Positions 26,324-36,465 of a stretch of DNA of 64,000 nucleotides are shown here, piece by piece. Both the position numbers and the translations under genes were made by a program. The notes beneath the pieces are model-generated. The model saw only the letters and a list, made by a program, of their open reading frames with translations. It was not told where the DNA came from and ran no database searches. Positions within the stretch are counted from its first letter, which is position 1, and each line of letters starts with the position of its first letter. Origin of the DNA: Streptococcus sp. (GTDB lineage: Bacteria; Bacillota; Bacilli; Lactobacillales; Streptococcaceae); assembly GCA_030527925.1 (NCBI GenBank), contig JAUMZW010000005.1, forward strand, positions 1 through 64,000, read 5' to 3'.

Positions 26324-28153
26324 CTATTTATTTTTTATATAGTCTATTAGTTCTGTAATTAAATCCGTTCTTAAAAATGGCGTAATAAGATAGATCCCCT
26401 TAAAATGAACCATCGCTTTATCAATCAATTTTTTACTTTCATCAAGTGCTAATTTCTGACAAGCTTTCTTATCATCCTTTATCTTTTCAAGTTTAGATAA
26501 AAATGACTCAGATAAATTAATTCCAGGAACTTCATTATGTAAAAAAATAGCATTTTGGTAACTTGTAATCGGCATAATACCTACAAAGAAAGGTTGGTAA
26601 TACGGTTCTGTTAATTGAGCTAAACCTTCAATAATACTCTCTTCAAATATTGGCTGAGTTATAAAATAGTCAGCTCCAGCAGAAATTTTCTTTTCAATCA
26701 ATCGATTACTGCGTGATAAATTTCTAATATTAGGGTTAAAAGCTGCTGCTACAGTAAAATTCGTTTGTCGTTTTAGGTTAGCACCACTATATCCCTGACC
26801 TTTATTCAAGGTTTTAATCAAATCAATCAATTTAAAGCTAGTGACATCATAAACACTAGTAGCACCAGGAAAATCACCTATCTTAGAAGGGTCACCTGAT
26901 ACTGCTAAAATATTATCAATTCCCAAAACATCCATACCTAAAAGGCGAGATTGAAGACCGATTAGATTATGATCACGACATGCTAAATGAAGTAAAAACG
27001 GAGTATCAATTTCATCCTTTAATAACGATGCCATACTCAGATTACAAATACGTGTTTTTGCTAATGAATTATCTGCTAAAGTAATTGCTTCTATTTGACA
27101 ATCATCAATAGTATGAACAGCTTTTTTAAAATTTTCAATATCTAATGTTTTAGGAGGATCAATTTCCACTATGATAGTAGTTTCCTTCTTCACTCTATCA
27201 ACAATTGTCTCTTTAGATGGTGTTTTAATAACTGAATCAGTTAAATTATTTGAAACATTTACTACTTTTTTATCAATAGGTTTAAGATGTCTTATAGCTT
27301 TTTTTACAGCCTTAATATGCTTAGGAGTTGTACCACAACAACCTCCTATAATTCTAGCTCCTTCTTGAACTAGTGCTTTAGCACTATCTCCAAAATAACT
27401 CGCATTATCACTAAAACCATAACTAGATTTACTACCATCATCAACTATCGATAACAAACTCGCATTAGGATATACTGCTAAATAAGTTTCTGCAAATAAG
27501 GGAACTTGTTCTAAAGATTTTATCATATGATGTGGACCTAGGTGGCAATTCAAACCAATGACATCTGCTCCATTAACGACCAATTGGCTAAAAATTTCTA
27601 CTAAAGGACTACCATTTGCTACTATACCTGGTTCATGTAAACTAACATTGGTCAAAATCGGTAATCTTGTTAAAGGTCTAACTCTCTTTAAGACAGCTAA
27701 AAGCTCATCTGTGTCATAATAAGTTTCAAATAATAAACCATCTATTACTTCAGAAGCCAACAAAGCATGAACTTGCTCTAAAGTCTCCTCAATAATTTCT
27801 TGTAGACTTAAATTGCATTGTTTTAACCCTCTTGTTGCACCTATAGTTCCAAGAACAAATGTCCCATCACCTGCAACCTCTCTAGCCAATTTTGCACCAG
27901 CTAAATTAATAGCATGAACATCATCCCCAAAACCATAAGTTTTCAGACGTGAACGCTTTGCACCGTAAGTATTGGTTTGAATAATATCTGCTCCAGAATC
28001 AATATAAGCTTGATGTATGCTTTTAATTTCTTCTGGATGAGACAAATTATAGGCTTCATAACACTGGTTCAATCCATGTGAATAAAGTAATGTCCCTATC
28101 GCCCCATCAGCTACTAATAGTTTCGTTTTTAAGGTTTCAAGTAAAGTAGCCAT
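26324..28153 (-). CDS. Bifunctional homocysteine S-methyltransferase / methylenetetrahydrofolate reductase (YitJ-like)
   Basis: A 609-residue cytosolic fusion. Residues 1 to about 290 are a homocysteine methyltransferase barrel with zinc ligands in GLNCHLG and GGCCGTTP. Residues about 320-609 are an MTHFR barrel (EIDPPKTLDIENF, HLACRDHNLIGLQS, ILAVSGDP, FFITQP-like YFITQPIFEE). It supplies 5-methyl-THF and probably methylates homocysteine alongside MetE. It lies 13 bases after metE and shares its transcript. Confidence 0.92.
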   Translation of the reverse strand: MATLLETLKTKLLVADGAIGTLLYSHGLNQCYEAYNLSHPEEIKSIHQAYIDSGADIIQTNTYGAKRSRLKTYGFGDDVHAINLAGAKLAREVAGDGTFVLGTIGATRGLKQCNLSLQEIIEETLEQVHALLASEVIDGLLFETYYDTDELLAVLKRVRPLTRLPILTNVSLHEPGIVANGSPLVEIFSQLVVNGADVIGLNCHLGPHHMIKSLEQVPLFAETYLAVYPNASLLSIVDDGSKSSYGFSDNASYFGDSAKALVQEGARIIGGCCGTTPKHIKAVKKAIRHLKPIDKKVVNVSNNLTDSVIKTPSKETIVDRVKKETTIIVEIDPPKTLDIENFKKAVHTIDDCQIEAITLADNSLAKTRICNLSMASLLKDEIDTPFLLHLACRDHNLIGLQSRLLGMDVLGIDNILAVSGDPSKIGDFPGATSVYDVTSFKLIDLIKTLNKGQGYSGANLKRQTNFTVAAAFNPNIRNLSRSNRLIEKKISAGADYFITQPIFEESIIEGLAQLTEPYYQPFFVGIMPITSYQNAIFLHNEVPGINLSESFLSKLEKIKDDKKACQKLALDESKKLIDKAMVHFKGIYLITPFLRTDLITELIDYIKNK

Positions 28154-28166
28154 TGGATTTCCTCAC

Positions 28167-30404
28167 TTATAGATTTAATTTTGAACGTACTTCTTTAGTT
28201 GCGACAACAAGTGTTTCCAAAGCTGCAATTGTTTCTGGCTCACGTCGTGTCTTCAATCCACAATCAGGGTTAACCCAAAATTGTTCAATAGAGAGTTGTT
28301 GTAGAGGACGTTCAATATTTAATATAACTTCTTCTTTACTTGGAACACGAGGAGAATGGATATCATATACACCAAGTCCAATTCCTAATGGATATGTGGC
28401 TGTTTCAAATGATTCTATAATATCTCCATGACTACGACTTGTTTCAATGGAAATAACATCTGCATCTAAATCCCTAATAGAATCAATAATCTCATCAAAT
28501 TTAGAATAACACATGTGAGTATGAATCTGTGTCGTATCAGCTACCGATGATGTTGCAATTCTAAATGCTTGAACAGCATCATCAAGATAAGATTTTTGCT
28601 TAGCTTTGCGAAGAGGTAATCCTTCACGTAAAGCTGCTTCATCAACCTGAATAATCGGAATCCCTGCATCCTCAAGCAACTTAATTTCATCCTTAATCGC
28701 TAATGCAATTTGGTTGAATAAAGTCTCTCTTGAAATATCCGTTCTCTCAAACGACCAATTTGTTATGGTAATTGGACCTGTTAGCATACCTTTCACAGGT
28801 CGATTTGTTAGACTCTGTGTATATACAGTTTCATCTACAGTTAATGGTTGAATATGTTTAACATCACCGTAAATAATCGGCGGCTTAACAGCACGTGAAC
28901 CATAAGATTGAACCCATCCAAATTTTGTAGTTGTAAAACCAGCTAACTTTTGACCAAAAAACTCAACCATATCAACACGTTCAAATTCACCATGAACTAA
29001 AACATCAATATCTAAATCTTCTTGAATTTTTACCCATCTCGCAATTTCAGATTTGATAAAGTTTTGATACTCAAGATCAGAAATATCACCACGCTTCCAT
29101 GATAAGCGGACACGTCTAACTTCTGGAGATTGTGGAAATGAACCAATTGTCGTTGTTGGTAATAATGGCAATCTCAATTTTTCTTGTTGCAAGCTATAGC
29201 GTTCTTTAAAAGGCAAATGACGTTTTTTTGCAACATTATCTAAGGATTCTAAAGCAACATTTCTAAAGTCAGCTGCCTGTAAGGCATTATAAGCAGAAAC
29301 ATGCTTATCATAATCTTCTGACCCTTCTCCTTCAATATGAGCTGCTAATAATTTAAGTTCATTTAATTTCTCATCTGCAAATGCCAAACCATTTTTAAGA
29401 GTTGCATCTAAATCAGTCTCATGTTTTGTCGTAACTGGTACATGTAATAATGAACAAGACGGTTGTAAAACTAATCGAGCAGTATGATCTTTTAATTCTG
29501 TTAAAAGACTTTCTAGACCTTCAAAGTCAGCACTCCAAACATTACGCCCATCAACTACCCCTGCAAAAACCTCTTTGCCTTGGAATAAATCAGCTAATAA
29601 AGCTATTTTATTATCCTCAAGTCCATGAACAAAATCCAAACCAAATGCAGCAACTGGTAATTCTGAGATAGCATGAGCATCAATTAACCCTTCAAAGTAA
29701 GTTTGGAAAATCAACTTAGCTTCTGGTACCTCTTTTGCAAAATAACTATAAACATCTTTAGCCAATGAAAGATAATCTTTACCTTCATCTGTTACAAAAA
29801 TCGGTTCATCAACTTGGATATAAGAAGCTCCAGCAGATACCAATTCTGTAAATACTTCCTTATAAAGTGGTAAAAGTTGATTAACAGCATTTTTAAAATC
29901 TAAGACGCCAGATGATAAAGCAACATAAGTAATTGGTCCTGTGATAACTGGTTTTGCTTTATCACCAACGACTTCTTTTGCTTCCAAATAAAGGTCTAGA
30001 AGACGTTTATTATTAATTCTTGGACTAACATTTGTCCACTCTGGTACAATATAGTGATAATTAGTATTGAACCATTTTTTCATTGAAGAGGCCACATGAT
30101 CTTTATTACCACGTGCAATGGCAAAATATAAATCTTGGTCAAGCTCACTGTCTGAAAATCGTTCCGGAATGATATTGAATTGAACTGATAAATCAAGAAT
30201 TTGATCATATAGTGAAAAATCTCCTACAGGTATAAAATCCAAACCTGCATTTGCTTGTTTTTCTAAAAAGTCTAATCGTAATTTTTTGGCTTCTCTTTCT
30301 AAATTATCCCTTGTAATATTATCAGCCCAATAAGATTCAATTAATTTTTTCCATTCACGGTTCTCTCCTAAACGTGGGTATCCCAAACTCGAAATCTTTA
30401 CCAT
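28167..30404 (-). CDS. metE: Cobalamin-independent methionine synthase MetE
   Basis: A 745-residue enzyme that transfers the methyl group of 5-methyl-tetrahydropteroyl-triglutamate to homocysteine. Two similar barrels are present. The catalytic zinc site shows as HTHMCYSKF (His and Cys) and [11 protein letters not shown], with the acid region [23 protein letters not shown] precedes ATG 30404. The downstream MTHFR supplies its methyl donor, so the two genes form a complete last step of methionine synthesis. A palindromic operator lies about 140 bases upstream. Confidence 0.97.
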   Translation of the reverse strand: MVKISSLGYPRLGENREWKKLIESYWADNITRDNLEREAKKLRLDFLEKQANAGLDFIPVGDFSLYDQILDLSVQFNIIPERFSDSELDQDLYFAIARGNKDHVASSMKKWFNTNYHYIVPEWTNVSPRINNKRLLDLYLEAKEVVGDKAKPVITGPITYVALSSGVLDFKNAVNQLLPLYKEVFTELVSAGASYIQVDEPIFVTDEGKDYLSLAKDVYSYFAKEVPEAKLIFQTYFEGLIDAHAISELPVAAFGLDFVHGLEDNKIALLADLFQGKEVFAGVVDGRNVWSADFEGLESLLTELKDHTARLVLQPSCSLLHVPVTTKHETDLDATLKNGLAFADEKLNELKLLAAHIEGEGSEDYDKHVSAYNALQAADFRNVALESLDNVAKKRHLPFKERYSLQQEKLRLPLLPTTTIGSFPQSPEVRRVRLSWKRGDISDLEYQNFIKSEIARWVKIQEDLDIDVLVHGEFERVDMVEFFGQKLAGFTTTKFGWVQSYGSRAVKPPIIYGDVKHIQPLTVDETVYTQSLTNRPVKGMLTGPITITNWSFERTDISRETLFNQIALAIKDEIKLLEDAGIPIIQVDEAALREGLPLRKAKQKSYLDDAVQAFRIATSSVADTTQIHTHMCYSKFDEIIDSIRDLDADVISIETSRSHGDIIESFETATYPLGIGLGVYDIHSPRVPSKEEVILNIERPLQQLSIEQFWVNPDCGLKTRREPETIAALETLVVATKEVRSKLNL

Positions 30405-30546
30405 AGCTACCTCCTATATGACTATATTTTAATGTAATAGCCTTTTGTTTTTTATAGTCCTAATTTTACACTAATAACATCAATGTTTACAATAGATTTT
30501 AGCTTTTTATCTTTTTATGCTTTGATATAGCTAAAAACTAATTAGA

Positions 30547-30583
30547 TTGAATTATATATAGTTAATAACTATATATAATTCAA
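30547..30583. promoter_or_regulatory. 37-bp perfect palindrome between metE and hup
   Basis: Left arm TTGAATTATATATAGTTA (30547-30564), one central base and its exact 18-base complement (30566-30583). Its core TATAGTTA-TAACTATA matches the streptococcal MET-box idea (TATAGTTNNAACTATA). A degenerate second copy (TATAGCTAAAAACTA) lies near 30522-30537. The likely role is control of metE by a MetR/MtaR-type LysR regulator. No T-tract follows, so it is not a simple terminator. Confidence 0.65.
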
Positions 30584-30615
30584 TACTTCATTAATTTAAT
30601 CACGATAAAATAAAA

Positions 30616-30658
30616 AAGGTTGAAGAAAAAATCCATATTGAATTTTTTCTTCAACCTT
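30616..30658 (-). terminator. Terminator of hup
   Basis: Perfect 17-base arms AAGGTTGAAGAAAAAAT (30616-30632) and complement (30642-30658), followed by TTTTTTA on the minus strand. Confidence 0.92.
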
Positions 30659-30676
30659 AATTATAACTCTTAAGAA

Positions 30677-30952
30677 TTATTTTACAGCATCTTTTAGAGC
30701 TTTACCAGCTTTAAACGCTGGAACTTTAGATGCAGGGATTGTAATTGGCTCTTTAGTTTTTGGATTGTGTCCTTTACGAGCAGCACGATCACGTACTTCA
30801 AAGTTACCAAAACCAATTAATTGAACTTTTTCACCTTTAGCAAGAAATCCCTCAATTGCAGCTAATACAGCATCTACTGCTGCAGCTGAATCTTTTTTTG
30901 TAAATTCAGTAGCCTCTGCTACCTTTGCGATTAAATCTTGTTTGTTAGCCAT
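30677..30952 (-). CDS. hup: DNA-binding protein HU
   Basis: A 91-residue histone-like nucleoid protein. [40 protein letters not shown] and the beta-arm tip [21 protein letters not shown] are canonical. It is monocistronic with a strong promoter, GGAGG and a perfect terminator, as expected for an abundant protein. Confidence 0.98.
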   Translation of the reverse strand: MANKQDLIAKVAEATEFTKKDSAAAVDAVLAAIEGFLAKGEKVQLIGFGNFEVRDRAARKGHNPKTKEPITIPASKVPAFKAGKALKDAVK

Positions 30953-31001
30953 TTAACAATTCCTCCAAAAATATAATGAGCTCAAAGCTCTAACATGTAT
31001 T

Positions 31002-31030
31002 ATCATATCTAAAAAATGCTTTATGGTCAA
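31002..31030 (-). promoter_or_regulatory. Promoter of hup
   Basis: A -35 TTGACC (31025-31030), 17 bases and a -10 TATGAT (31002-31007) on the minus strand, about 50 bases before the start. The leader contains a GAGCTTTGAGCTC hairpin. Confidence 0.75.
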
Positions 31031-31045
31031 GTATTTAGCGCTATT

Positions 31046-31648
31046 TTAGTTGTTTTTCTTATAAAGATCAAAAGTAATTTTATCGTTAATTAAATCAACA
31101 GTTTTTGCTTTTATAATTAGCTTTTCTTTGATCTTAATATTTTGTAAATTAATATTAATAACTGACTTTTTAGGGATAATCTCAACAAAATCTGGTAATT
31201 TTACACTTGATTTAATATATTGTAAAACCTCGCTTTCAGGTAAAGATAAGGTCCCTACTGTAAAAGAAGTAATTTTAAGTTGAATAGCACCTGTTTCAAG
31301 TCTATAGGGCTGTAAATAAAGAGATAAAGGAGTTTTATATCCTAATAGTGTGTAGGTTGTCTCAAATAAGATCCCTGAATTAGTAATGTATGTTTGATAT
31401 TGTGTGTTTGAAGATTGATAATCCACCAAATAACTATTAATAGCTGTATTTAACTGTTCTTTAGTCGTTACTAATGTCCCTATTTTTGTTGTTGCAACTC
31501 TTTTTGTTTTCTTAATCTGCGTTAAATCACTTGGTTTTTGAAGTAAGCGACTTCCAATCAATACGAAAAAGCCACAGTTAACAGCAAATAAAACGATAAA
31601 ACCCCATTTCCATAGGTTATTTTTTTTGCCAATTTGATTTTGTTTCAT
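31046..31648 (-). CDS. YpmS/DUF2140-family membrane-anchored protein
   Basis: A 200-residue protein with one N-terminal membrane helix (WGFIVLFAVNCGFFVLIG) and an extracellular beta-rich domain ending LINDKITFDLYKKNN. It matches the YpmS family that sits next to a YpmR-like SGNH hydrolase and DegV in Firmicutes. Its start overlaps the hydrolase gene by 32 bases. Function is unknown, probably envelope-related. Confidence 0.8.
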   Translation of the reverse strand: MKQNQIGKKNNLWKWGFIVLFAVNCGFFVLIGSRLLQKPSDLTQIKKTKRVATTKIGTLVTTKEQLNTAINSYLVDYQSSNTQYQTYITNSGILFETTYTLLGYKTPLSLYLQPYRLETGAIQLKITSFTVGTLSLPESEVLQYIKSSVKLPDFVEIIPKKSVININLQNIKIKEKLIIKAKTVDLINDKITFDLYKKNN

Positions 31649-32462
31649 TTAATTTCTCCATAATGGCATTGGACATAATTTGGTAGCCAATAGTGTTGGG
31701 ATGAAAATGGTCTTCCGAAAATAGAGCATCATTGATGACACTTACCTGGTCACCTGATGTTTGTACCACTCCTTCTTTACCATCAATTCCTTTATAAAGT
31801 AATTGATTTATCGGAACAAAATAAACCGATTGATAGGTTTTTGTAAGCGTATCTGTTGAATCATTCCAATCATCAATAATATCTTGAATTTTAGTTATCT
31901 CTGGAAAATTGAGATAAAAGGGGTTATAAACCCCTAAAATATAGATTGGAATATCTCTTTTTTCATTCCTAACACTACCAATAATACTCTTTAAATTTGC
32001 AATATAAGTGTCATTAGCTTTTTTAAAAGCTTCCTCATCAATTGTTGTAAAATCTTTACGAAGAACAGATAAGATATCATTTCCACCCACAGTTAATGTA
32101 ACAAAACGAGAGTTTTTTACTTGCTTTTTTATTTCTGATTGAGATTTTAACCTATTTAAAATTTGTTGACTTGTATTACCAGATACCCCAAAATTTTTAA
32201 AGTTAACCTCTAGATTATAGGTTGCCCCTAAATCTTGAGCAAGCAATGAAACAAAGCCTCCTTGATTGGTTGAATCTCCAACCCCTTCTGTTAATGAATC
32301 TCCAATTGCCACATACTGTATCTTTTTTAATTTTGAAGATAGAAACTCTGATTTTTTTGTTACAATATTCGTTTTTGGTATCATTTTATCGACAATAAAA
32401 TAAGTAAGACAAGCAATAGTAACAAAGACAACTAATATTTTTAATATAGATCTAATCTTCAT
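31617..32462 (-). CDS. Secreted/membrane-anchored SGNH (GDSL) hydrolase, YpmR-like
   Basis: A 281-residue protein with an N-terminal membrane helix ([19 protein letters not shown]) and an SGNH esterase domain. Block [13 protein letters not shown] carries the nucleophile serine, block II is [12 protein letters not shown], block III VGGND, and block [12 protein letters not shown] gives the Asp-His pair. It is placed between degV (11-base overlap) and ypmS. Likely a lipid- or wall-acting esterase facing outward; the substrate is unknown. Confidence 0.88.
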   Translation of the reverse strand: MKIRSILKILVVFVTIACLTYFIVDKMIPKTNIVTKKSEFLSSKLKKIQYVAIGDSLTEGVGDSTNQGGFVSLLAQDLGATYNLEVNFKNFGVSGNTSQQILNRLKSQSEIKKQVKNSRFVTLTVGGNDILSVLRKDFTTIDEEAFKKANDTYIANLKSIIGSVRNEKRDIPIYILGVYNPFYLNFPEITKIQDIIDDWNDSTDTLTKTYQSVYFVPINQLLYKGIDGKEGVVQTSGDQVSVINDALFSEDHFHPNTIGYQIMSNAIMEKLNETKSNWQKK

Positions 32463-33291
32463 AATGTGTCATAATTGCAAATACATTTTCACCTGTATGT
32501 GTTTGTACAGTAGAACCTGTCTCAAGAACACTAATCGGAGCATTTAAAACCTGTAATTTCTCTCTTAACTGCATAGCATAATCTTCTGTGCCACAATATG
32601 AAATCCCAATTTCTTTAATTTTACGGTTCTTATTTTGTTCAATGAAGTCATCCAACCATTTAGAAAATGTTTTATTACCACGGCCTTTAACCACTGGCAC
32701 TAATTCATGATTAATAAGTTGCATAATAACTTTTATATTTAATAGTGAACTAATAAGTCCTGTCACTCGACCAATTCGACCACCTTTTACGAGATTTTCT
32801 AATGTGGAGACGCCTATAAATAAACTCGTATTTTTCTCAACTTCTTTTATTGCTTCAAGAATGGTTTCTTCATCTGCACCTTCTTGAGCTAATTTTGCTG
32901 CTGTTATCACTTGGAATTTCATCGCTTGATCAATAAAACCTGAGTCAATAACATGAACAGGAACCCCAGCTAAATTTGCTCCCTGTCTTGCTGCTTCTAC
33001 AGTTCCTGAAAGACTATGGGTTAAGTGTATCGAAATAATCTTATCGACACTTTCATTAGCAATACGCTCATAATTTTCAGCAAAAAGACCAACTGGAGGT
33101 TGACTTGTTTTCGGTAAATTCTTACCTTCTTTCATCATTTGTAAAAATTTTCCAGGTTCCTTTAAATCATTATCAGAATAAAGTGTTCCATCAATCATAA
33201 CTGATAAAGGAACTACTGTAATATCTAATAATTTTATCAACTCAGGTTCAATAGTAATAGATGAATCCGTCACAATTTTAATTTTACTCAT
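32452..33291 (-). CDS. DegV-family fatty-acid-binding protein
   Basis: A 279-residue cytosolic protein. [13 protein letters not shown], the KTSQPPVG motif, [13 protein letters not shown] and the C-terminal [11 protein letters not shown] with [17 protein letters not shown] follow the DegV fold, which binds fatty acids (FakB-type partners of a fatty-acid kinase). ATG 33291 is used with AGGA upstream. It is the first gene of the degV-ypmR-ypmS unit. Confidence 0.92.
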   Translation of the reverse strand: MSKIKIVTDSSITIEPELIKLLDITVVPLSVMIDGTLYSDNDLKEPGKFLQMMKEGKNLPKTSQPPVGLFAENYERIANESVDKIISIHLTHSLSGTVEAARQGANLAGVPVHVIDSGFIDQAMKFQVITAAKLAQEGADEETILEAIKEVEKNTSLFIGVSTLENLVKGGRIGRVTGLISSLLNIKVIMQLINHELVPVVKGRGNKTFSKWLDDFIEQNKNRKIKEIGISYCGTEDYAMQLREKLQVLNAPISVLETGSTVQTHTGENVFAIMTHYED

Positions 33292-33444
33292 CAAATGTAA
33301 TCCTAATCTTTTTTATATATTTAATATTATATCAAAATTTTAGTGTATCGTAAGTACATGACAGTTCTTTCTATGATTTAATTTCTTTTATCTATTAGTC
33401 TCATTACTATGGACATGTTCTTTTTCTTATAAGAATAGTAAGAT

Positions 33445-33484
33445 AAAAACCTTCTCAATATGGATATTCCATAGAGAAGGTTTT
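33445..33484 (-). terminator. Terminator of the xseA-recN operon
   Basis: AAAACCTTCTC and GAGAAGGTTTT enclose a second helix TATGGA-TCCATA; TTTTT follows on the minus strand. Confidence 0.88.
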
Positions 33485-33509
33485 AAAAATACTTTTTCTT
33501 TATAATGCT

Positions 33510-35171
33510 CTATTTGTTTGATAACAAAAGCTTTGCCTGAGTAATTGCTGATTCAGTCAAATCATTACCAGCAAGCATTTTAGCAATTTCATTAATTCGT
33601 TCTATTTCCGTCAATAAACGTACTGTAGACACGGTCTTATTATCATCACTTCTTTTTTCAATAAAATATTGATAATCAGCGATTGCAATCACCTGAGGAA
33701 GATGTGAAATTGCTAATACCTGAGCATTTTGACCAATTTTATGTATTTTTTGTGCAATAGATTGAGCAACACGTCCTGAAACTCCTGTATCTACTTCATC
33801 AAATACTATACTCGTCTTATCCTCTCTCTGTGAAAATGCTGCTTTAATTGCAAGCATCAGTCTTGATAATTCTCCTCCAGATGCAATTTTAACTAGAGGT
33901 TTAAAATCTTCTCCAGGATTAGTGGAAATATAAAATTCTACAACTTCATTTCCTTTTTTATTGAATTTTCCTTTAGTAAACTGAACCTTGAAGTCAGCTT
34001 TTTCCATGTATAAGTCCTTAAGTTCTTGCTTAATATCTTGTTCCAACTTTATTGCTAAGGAATGTCTAGCCTGGCTCAAAGTATTGGCTATTTGAACAAG
34101 TTCAAACTCCAACTCTTTAAGTTTTTTTTCATCCTCCGTTGAACGGGTTTGAGAACCTGAAAAAAGATGGTATTCTTTATCAATTTGCTCTTGATAGGCT
34201 AAGACCTCATCAACACTACGACCATATTTTCTTGTCACCGTAGCAATGATGTCTAATCTTGACTCAATTTCATAAAGTAAACTTTCATCAAAGTCAAGAT
34301 TATCAACTAAATCATCCAATTGTTTGACAACATCTTCTAAAACATAATAACTATCTGACAAAGCATTAGCAATCTCTTTATAGCTAGTGTCATAAGATTC
34401 AATAGACAACATGTCATTCATAGATGAGCGAACATTTGACAAACTTGAAAATTCTTCATTATCTAAAACAAGAAGAGCATTCTTTAAAGTATCAGCTATA
34501 TGTTTATGGTTTAACAACTTATCACGCTGTTTTAATAATAAAATGTCTTCTCCTGATTTTAAATTAGCTGCTTCAATTTCAGCTAATTGATAACCAATTA
34601 CTTCTAGCCTCGCCTTATGTTCTTGTTCATTGGTTTGTTGGTCAATAACAGACTTTCGTAAAGATTTATACGCTTGAAAAGTATCTTGGTATCTTTTCTT
34701 AATCTTATCAAATTCCTTATCTCCAAAAGCATCTAGTAGATAAAGATGTTGACTAGCTTTCATTAAAGCCTCTTGATCGTGTTGACCATGAATATCAACT
34801 AAATATTGACCAACTTGACGTAGAACTGATAAATTGACCATTTGTCCATTTATTCGGCTAACACTTCTTCCATTTTGAAAGATTTCTCTACGAATAATCA
34901 CATCATCTTCATAATCAATCCCATTTTGAGATAGGATAGCTTTTAACAATTGATTTTTTTCAACAGAAAAATAACCTTCAATCTCAGCTTTAGATGCTCC
35001 ATGTCTAATAATTTCTGTACTTGCTCTACTTCCTAACATCATGTTCATAGCATCAATAATTATTGATTTACCTGCGCCAGTTTCTCCTGTTAAAACTGTC
35101 ATTCCACTTTCAAAATTTAGTGAAATTTCCTCGATAATCGCAAAATTTTTAATTGAAATTTCTAATAACAT
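33510..35171 (-). CDS. recN: DNA repair protein RecN
   Basis: A 553-residue SMC-like ATPase for double-strand break repair. Walker A GETGAGKS with SIIIDAMNMMLGSRAS near residue 30, a central coiled coil, the signature KIASGGELSRLMLAIK and Walker B TSIVFDEVDTGVSGRVA are present. Length is normal. Last gene of a long co-directional block starting with xseA. Confidence 0.97.
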   Translation of the reverse strand: MLLEISIKNFAIIEEISLNFESGMTVLTGETGAGKSIIIDAMNMMLGSRASTEIIRHGASKAEIEGYFSVEKNQLLKAILSQNGIDYEDDVIIRREIFQNGRSVSRINGQMVNLSVLRQVGQYLVDIHGQHDQEALMKASQHLYLLDAFGDKEFDKIKKRYQDTFQAYKSLRKSVIDQQTNEQEHKARLEVIGYQLAEIEAANLKSGEDILLLKQRDKLLNHKHIADTLKNALLVLDNEEFSSLSNVRSSMNDMLSIESYDTSYKEIANALSDSYYVLEDVVKQLDDLVDNLDFDESLLYEIESRLDIIATVTRKYGRSVDEVLAYQEQIDKEYHLFSGSQTRSTEDEKKLKELEFELVQIANTLSQARHSLAIKLEQDIKQELKDLYMEKADFKVQFTKGKFNKKGNEVVEFYISTNPGEDFKPLVKIASGGELSRLMLAIKAAFSQREDKTSIVFDEVDTGVSGRVAQSIAQKIHKIGQNAQVLAISHLPQVIAIADYQYFIEKRSDDNKTVSTVRLLTEIERINEIAKMLAGNDLTESAITQAKLLLSNK

Positions 35172-35186
35172 GATTGCTCCTTAAAA

Positions 35187-35651
35187 TTAAATACTAGGGT
35201 CCCAACTCTGTAACTCTTTGAAAAGATAGTCAGATGCTGCCTCATCACTAGCTAACACCAATAAACTATCATCATCAGTTAAAATACTAAAAATATAAGA
35301 AGTATACTTTTCAAGCATAACGCGTTTCATCAGCATACTATTTCCAGGAACCACATTAAGATGTAAAAAGCCCTTTGAGGGATACGTTGATTGTTTGACG
35401 TCAATAATCGGATTTTTGATTTGTTTTGGTGTGATGCAAGTGTTGTCTATTTCTTTTGAAATACCATAAATATAACGCCCATCTTTATTAGGTATTTTTA
35501 CAATGCCAATTTCGTTCATATCTCGTGAAATTGTTGCTTGTGTGAAACTAGCATTTTGCTCTTTCAATATTTCTAATAAATCATGCTGCGTTTCAATTTC
35601 ATTTGATAAAACGATTTCTTTAATCAGTTGTAACCGTTCATGTTTCTTCAT
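35187..35651 (-). CDS. argR: Arginine repressor ArgR
   Basis: A 154-residue regulator. The N-terminal winged helix reads KKHERLQLIKEIVLSNEIET and TQATISRDMNEIGIVKIP. The C-terminal arginine-binding, hexamer-forming domain has VVPGNSMLMKRV; the usual GTIAGDDT-like loop is changed to LTDDDSLLVLASD. ATG 35651 is used because AGGA precedes it inside the end of tlyA. The position between tlyA and recN is conserved and suggests this is the DNA-repair-linked copy, not the arginine-catabolic one. Confidence 0.92.
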   Translation of the reverse strand: MKKHERLQLIKEIVLSNEIETQHDLLEILKEQNASFTQATISRDMNEIGIVKIPNKDGRYIYGISKEIDNTCITPKQIKNPIIDVKQSTYPSKGFLHLNVVPGNSMLMKRVMLEKYTSYIFSILTDDDSLLVLASDEAASDYLFKELQSWDPSI

Positions 35652-36465
35652 TTTTCCTAAACTCCTTATGAGCTTTATCAACAATTTCTTCTACATTGAT
35701 AAAAGACTCTATTTTTGCTTGTTCTGATTTTTCTAAATAAGCCAAAAATTCAATATTTCCATGGCCACCCTGTATTGGTGAATAGTCCAACCCTTTTATT
35801 GAAAAACCAGAAGATACTGCAAAGTCCATCACTTTTCCTAAAACTTTTGAATGAACCCTTGCATCTTTTATTATTCCATTTTTTCCGATTTGTTCTCGAC
35901 CAGCCTCAAACTGAGGTTTAATCAAGGCAACAACTTTCCCTTTCTCTTTTAAAATATTCGACAAAGGGTGTAGTATAAGACTTAATGAAATAAAACTAAC
36001 ATCAATAGAAGTAAATTCAGGCTGACCAAATTTAAAGTCTTCTAGTTGGGCATAACGAAAATTATACTGTTCCATACTTTCAACTCGTGGGTCTTGCCTT
36101 AACTTCCAAACTAATTGATTTGTGCCGACATCTACGGCATATACTTTTTGTGCACCAGATTGCAACATTACATCTGTAAAACCACCAGTAGAAGCTCCAA
36201 TATCAAGTGTTAATAAGTTTTCAACCGAAATATTAAAAACACTTAATGCTTTTTCTAATTTTAAGCCACCCCGACTGACATATTTTAATTTTTCACCTTT
36301 TAACTTGAGTTCAACATCATCATTAATTTTCTCACCTGGCTTATCGTAACGTTGGCCATTAATAACTGATACTACTAAACCTGCCATTACTCCACGTTTT
36401 GCTTGCTCTCTTGTCTCAAACAGACCTTGTTTATAAGCTAAAACATCAACTCTTTCTTTAGGCAT
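35638..36465 (-). CDS. tlyA: TlyA-family rRNA methyltransferase
   Basis: A 275-residue protein with an N-terminal S4 RNA-binding domain (ERVDVLAYKQGLFETREQAK) and an FtsJ/RrmJ-type SAM domain (LTLDIGASTGGFTDVMLQSG, VYAVDVGTNQLVWKLR, IDVSFISLSLIL, LIKPQFEAGREQIGKNG). Often annotated hemolysin A, but the domains indicate 2'-O-methylation of rRNA. It overlaps ispA upstream and argR downstream. Confidence 0.92.
   Translation of the reverse strand: MPKERVDVLAYKQGLFETREQAKRGVMAGLVVSVINGQRYDKPGEKINDDVELKLKGEKLKYVSRGGLKLEKALSVFNISVENLLTLDIGASTGGFTDVMLQSGAQKVYAVDVGTNQLVWKLRQDPRVESMEQYNFRYAQLEDFKFGQPEFTSIDVSFISLSLILHPLSNILKEKGKVVALIKPQFEAGREQIGKNGIIKDARVHSKVLGKVMDFAVSSGFSIKGLDYSPIQGGHGNIEFLAYLEKSEQAKIESFINVEEIVDKAHKEFRKNEET

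Noticed and set aside
36122-36349. Plus-strand frame inside tlyA
   Set aside because: Antisense shadow of the S4/FtsJ coding sequence.
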